NCBI GenBank assembly: GCA_963976695.1
Contig: CAXBMB010000119.1
Span: 1-7,901 of the forward strand
DNA from: CAXBMB01 sp963976695
Lineage (GTDB): Bacteria; Pseudomonadota; Alphaproteobacteria; Kiloniellales; DSM-21159
DNA: 7,901 nt
Reading direction: 5' to 3'
The position numbers were made by a program, and so were the translations under genes. Positions 5,783-7,901 of the stretch are shown piece after piece (the first letter of the stretch is position 1; each line of letters opens with the position of its first letter). The notes beneath the pieces are model-generated. The model ran no database searches, was not told where the DNA came from, and worked only from the letters and a program-made list of their open reading frames with translations.

Positions 5783-6526
5783 ATGTCTGACATCGACACC
5801 CAACCGGACGAGATTGAACCTGAAGGTCCCTTTGCCAATCTTGGGGCGCTTTTGGCCGGACCGGTCATCGCGCTGCAGGAAGCGCAGATTGAGGCTGAAA
5901 AGCAGGTGATGGAGTTTATCCTGCAGTATGGCCTGGAAGCCCCCGCCGGCGGGGGGGAGGCCGGCGATGAAACCGCTGCGAGCGGTGACGCCTTGCAGAA
6001 AATCGCCACCCTCCGCTTTGAAATGGATCAGGTTATCTCCGATCCGCAGAACGTCGGATCGGTGGTGGCGCGCCGCGCGGAAGTCACAGTTCCGCTGCTC
6101 AGTTTGATGCGTTTGCCGGGTTTGCAAATCAGTGATGCGAAGATCGATCTGGCGGTGGAACTGGAAGAAAGCGGCCAGAGCGAAAGCCGGGAAACCCGCG
6201 GCGATGGCGGAGCGGGGGGCCGTGACACCGGCGGACGGGGGCGTCGCCCCAGAACGGGTCCGGGCGGACTTCGTTCCGGCACAACGGTCGCGCGGCTGTC
6301 GCCGCTGGTGCGGGCGCGCCTGGCAAAGCTGAACATGACCAAGGATGTGAAGCCGGTGGTGGGGCGGATCGCCTCGCGCTCCAGCCGTGCCTTTCGCAAT
6401 CGGGGCAAGCTGAACATTTCCTTGACCGTCAAGTCCACCAGCGGCGACGAAATCTATGACCGTCTGACCCGCATGCTGGGCGATTCCATCACCGCGCTGG
6501 TCGATAGCGATGGCGACCAGGGGTAG
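5783..6526 (+). CDS. Divergent DUF2589-like protein with a Gly/Arg-rich insert
   Basis: The function is unknown. The 247-aa protein shares the frame of the first operon gene: NLGALLAGPVIALQEAQ (19-35) leading to MEFILQYGL (43-51), a strand motif EVTVPLLSLMRLPGLQISD (100-118), and a C-terminal LNISLTVKS (210-218) leading to YDRLTRMLGDSITALV (225-240). Each block aligns with its counterpart in the first protein at conserved Gly-Pro, Glu-Ala-Gln, Val-Pro-Leu-Leu and Asp-x-Ile positions. The middle differs: residues about 130-165 are a Gly/Arg-rich low-complexity stretch, followed by a basic region (169-208) with many Arg and Lys. No signal peptide or membrane segment is seen. GGGGAGG 8 nt before the ATG is a strong ribosome binding site. 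The next gene starts 11 bp after the stop. The homology to the first gene is visible; its Pfam name is inferred. The basic insert could bind nucleic acid or an anionic partner, which is speculation. Confidence 0.75.
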   Translation: MSDIDTQPDEIEPEGPFANLGALLAGPVIALQEAQIEAEKQVMEFILQYGLEAPAGGGEAGDETAASGDALQKIATLRFEMDQVISDPQNVGSVVARRAEVTVPLLSLMRLPGLQISDAKIDLAVELEESGQSESRETRGDGGAGGRDTGGRGRRPRTGPGGLRSGTTVARLSPLVRARLAKLNMTKDVKPVVGRIASRSSRAFRNRGKLNISLTVKSTSGDEIYDRLTRMLGDSITALVDSDGDQG

Positions 6527-6537
6527 GGGCGACGACC

Positions 6538-6858
6538 ATGCCGACGCAAGGCGACAAGCCGATCAAACTGGGGGTGTTTCTGGCCCTGTTGCGGGCCGAG
6601 GTCGAGCAGGCCGCTCGGCTGGCGCAGACCGATGACGACAAGGACCTGCCGGACCTGCGCTTTGCCGAGGTCAAGATCGACTTCAGCTATGCGGTGCAGT
6701 CGAGCGATAGCCGCCAGGGCGTTCAGATCCTTGTCGCCTCGGCGCATTTGAAAGGCCTGCAAAGCGAACAGTTGGCCCGGATGAGCTTGCGGCTGAAAGA
6801 TGCGGATTTGTTGGAAATGGAAGTGGAAGCCGGTCGCAACGACGGCGATGACGTCTGA
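6538..6858 (+). CDS. Small protein resembling trypsin-co-occurring domain 2 (Trypco2)
   Basis: The biochemical role is unknown. The 106-aa acidic protein begins with an amphipathic helix, IKLGVFLALLRAEVEQAARL (9-28), then a short acidic loop, and a run of alternating beta strands, LRFAEVKIDFSYAVQ (40-54), GVQILVASAHLKG (61-73) and ARMSLRLKD (80-88), before an acidic tail. The order helix with LRxE, then an LRF strand, then gV.i.V.sa and a closing L.L strand, resembles the Trypco2 domain, described from genome-context studies of predicted NTP-dependent conflict systems alongside trypsin-like proteases. I see no protease, NTPase or other domain in the same protein. The assignment is from memory and moderate; it could be an unrelated small beta protein or a reduced relative of its upstream neighbours. 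It follows the second DUF2589-like gene by 11 bp, with its ribosome binding site (AGGGGC) next to that stop codon, which implies translational coupling. Confidence 0.7.
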   Translation: MPTQGDKPIKLGVFLALLRAEVEQAARLAQTDDDKDLPDLRFAEVKIDFSYAVQSSDSRQGVQILVASAHLKGLQSEQLARMSLRLKDADLLEMEVEAGRNDGDDV

Positions 6859-6902
6859 GGCCGCGCGGGCGGCCCGCCAATCTGGAAAAAGGGCGCGCAA
6901 CA

Positions 6903-7721
6903 ATGGACGATGAGGTCTACGGCTCAACCGGAAAGCGACCGCCGCGCGCGGCGGGTCCGACCGCGCCAAAGGCGCCGGTCTCGGGCGGTGACCGGGGCTT
7001 TTCGCGCTTCACGCTGCCCGGCATGGAGTTTGACGGCGACAACGCCGGTCCGGCGGTGCCCAGCATGCCGCTGCCGCCCGGCCTGGATCTGCTTGCCGGC
7101 CTGTTCGGCGCGGTGACCGGCGTAAAGGGAGAAAAAAAAGGCTTGGCCGCCTTGGCCGGCTTGGGGGCGGGACAGGGCGGTCAGAATGGCAGCGGCGGCG
7201 CTTCGCCCGCATCACGCGCCGGGCCGCCCGCTGAGGCGGGGGCGGCGGGCCAGGCCCCGCGGCCCGCCGGCGACGGCAGCAGCCTTGGGCGAAAGGCGCT
7301 GGCCAGCGCGCGCAACGAGATCGGCGTAAAGGAAGAGCCCAAGGGCAGCAACCGAGGGCCTCGGGTTGACCTCTACACCGGCGGGAAGTCACAGCCCTGG
7401 TGCAGTCATTTTGTGTCTTGGTGCGTGGAGCAGAACGGGCAAAGCCCCTTCGGCCACCTGGCTTCGGTGGCGTCGCTGCGCAAATGGGGAAAAAACAACG
7501 GCCGCTATCGCCCGGTCGGGTCCGGAACGCCGGCGCCCGGCGATATTTTCACCATGGCGCGCTATGACAAGGCGGGCAAGCTGGTGGGCGGCCACACCGG
7601 CTTTGTCGCAAGCGTTGCCGGCGGCGGCGCCACGGTCGGCACGGTCGAAGGCAACAGCGGCGACCGGGTCAAGGAAGGCCGTCGGTCCCTCGACTCTCTG
7701 GATGGTTTTATCCGGCTGTAG
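6903..7721 (+). CDS. CHAP/NlpC-P60-like cysteine amidohydrolase with a low-complexity N-terminal half
   Basis: This is a predicted papain-fold cysteine amidase or endopeptidase; related CHAP proteins cleave peptidoglycan peptides. The 272-aa protein has two parts. Residues 1-125 are Gly/Pro/Ala-rich, with one hydrophobic patch, LDLLAGLFGAVTGV (61-74), too short and weak for a membrane helix, and no signal peptide. Residues about 128-272 form the domain: GRKALASARNEIGVKEEP (129-146), the nucleophile in QPWCSHFVSWC (164-174; likely Cys167), APGDIF (211-216), GGHTGFVASV (229-238; likely His231) and TVEGNSGDRV (247-256; Glu249 or Asn251 as the third residue). All expected catalytic positions are present, so it is probably active. 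The substrate is unknown: without a signal peptide it would need lysis, a specialised secretion route or a cytoplasmic target. It starts 44 bp after the Trypco2-like gene, preceded by GGAAAAAGGG, and is the only predicted enzyme of the operon. Confidence 0.85.
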   Translation: MDDEVYGSTGKRPPRAAGPTAPKAPVSGGDRGFSRFTLPGMEFDGDNAGPAVPSMPLPPGLDLLAGLFGAVTGVKGEKKGLAALAGLGAGQGGQNGSGGASPASRAGPPAEAGAAGQAPRPAGDGSSLGRKALASARNEIGVKEEPKGSNRGPRVDLYTGGKSQPWCSHFVSWCVEQNGQSPFGHLASVASLRKWGKNNGRYRPVGSGTPAPGDIFTMARYDKAGKLVGGHTGFVASVAGGGATVGTVEGNSGDRVKEGRRSLDSLDGFIRL

Positions 7722-7846
7722 CGGGATTGCCGATCAAGCCAGATGGTTGCGCGGTGTTCGGCAACCGGATGGGGGGGGCGCGTTGGAGCGCGATCGACAT
7801 GAAAAGAAGCGCTTGGCGCTCTATTGCCGTTGTGGTTCATCCGCGC
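7722..7846. other. Non-coding region after the accessory operon
   Basis: No gene is visible here. Candidate RNA stems on the plus strand are GGTTGC (7745-7750) with GCAACC (7761-7766), a competing TTGCCGA (7727-7733) with TCGGCAA (7758-7764), and AGCGC-TTG-GCGCT (7808-7820). None is followed by a T run, so I do not call an intrinsic terminator; Rho-dependent or structure-based termination remains possible. Confidence 0.4.
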
Positions 7847-7901
7847 CTAGAGCATCGGGTGTTCATTTGGAATCGAAGGGATTCCCAAAAGGTTCGATTT
7901 C
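7847..7901. repeat. Possible partial dispersed palindromic repeat at the right edge
   Basis: The last 55 bp begin CTAGAGCATC and contain nested inverted repeats: GGAATC (7869-7874) with GATTCC (7880-7885), and AATCGAA (7871-7877) with TTCGATT (7893-7899). A CTAGAGCAT start followed by nested complementary arms recalls short palindromic repeats scattered between alphaproteobacterial genes. The expected closing arm (GATGCTCTAG-like) would lie outside the window. The repeat identity is from memory and unverified. Confidence 0.4.

Noticed and set aside
5726..6127. A 133-codon minus-strand open frame
   Set aside because: It overlaps the start of the second DUF2589-like gene in antisense; the plus-strand product has homology to the first operon gene and a strong ribosome binding site.
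1..7901. CRISPR array, tRNA, rRNA, transposase or integrase
   Set aside because: No regularly spaced long repeats, cloverleaf-type sequence, rRNA-like sequence or mobile-element protein motifs were seen on either strand.

Overview
The window reads as a GC-rich alphaproteobacterial chromosome, most like a Rhodospirillales member. That placement is inferred from gene order and protein wording recalled from memory: a leftward pyrB - pyrC-like - plsY - dprA cluster is a familiar arrangement in that group. No taxonomic search was possible.

The left half (1-4216, minus strand) is housekeeping. Read in transcription order, it holds aspartate carbamoyltransferase (pyrB), a dihydroorotase-like protein with only 3 bp between the two genes, the acyl-phosphate:glycerol-3-phosphate acyltransferase PlsY, and the first 276 codons of the DNA-uptake protein DprA, which runs off the left edge. 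The dihydroorotase homologue lacks the HxH zinc-ligand motif (it has RVQ), so it is probably the non-catalytic PyrC'-type partner of PyrB. plsY follows a 311-bp gap that contains a fair sigma70-like promoter and two perfect 14-bp palindromes. dprA follows a 135-bp gap.

The middle (4217-4802) is a 586-bp divergent intergenic region with no convincing gene. It contains an inverted repeat upstream of pyrB, a GC-rich segment that could fold as a three-way junction, a strong sigma70-like promoter pointing right (TTGATA, 17 bp, TATAGT), and five degenerate 11-bp tandem repeats in the long leader downstream of that promoter.

The right half (4803-7721, plus strand) is an accessory operon of four small genes. 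They encode a DUF2589-like protein, a divergent second DUF2589-like protein with a Gly/Arg-rich insert, a 106-aa protein that resembles the trypsin-co-occurring domain 2 (Trypco2), and a CHAP/NlpC-P60-like cysteine peptidase or amidase with a low-complexity N-terminal half. None has a signal peptide or a transmembrane segment. The two DUF2589-like genes share an N-terminal helix motif, a central VPLL strand motif and a C-terminal helix, so they look like diverged duplicates. The set looks like a compact, undescribed system with a predicted hydrolase as its only enzyme. Its function cannot be read from the sequence. The last 180 bp are non-coding and end in what looks like part of a dispersed palindromic repeat.
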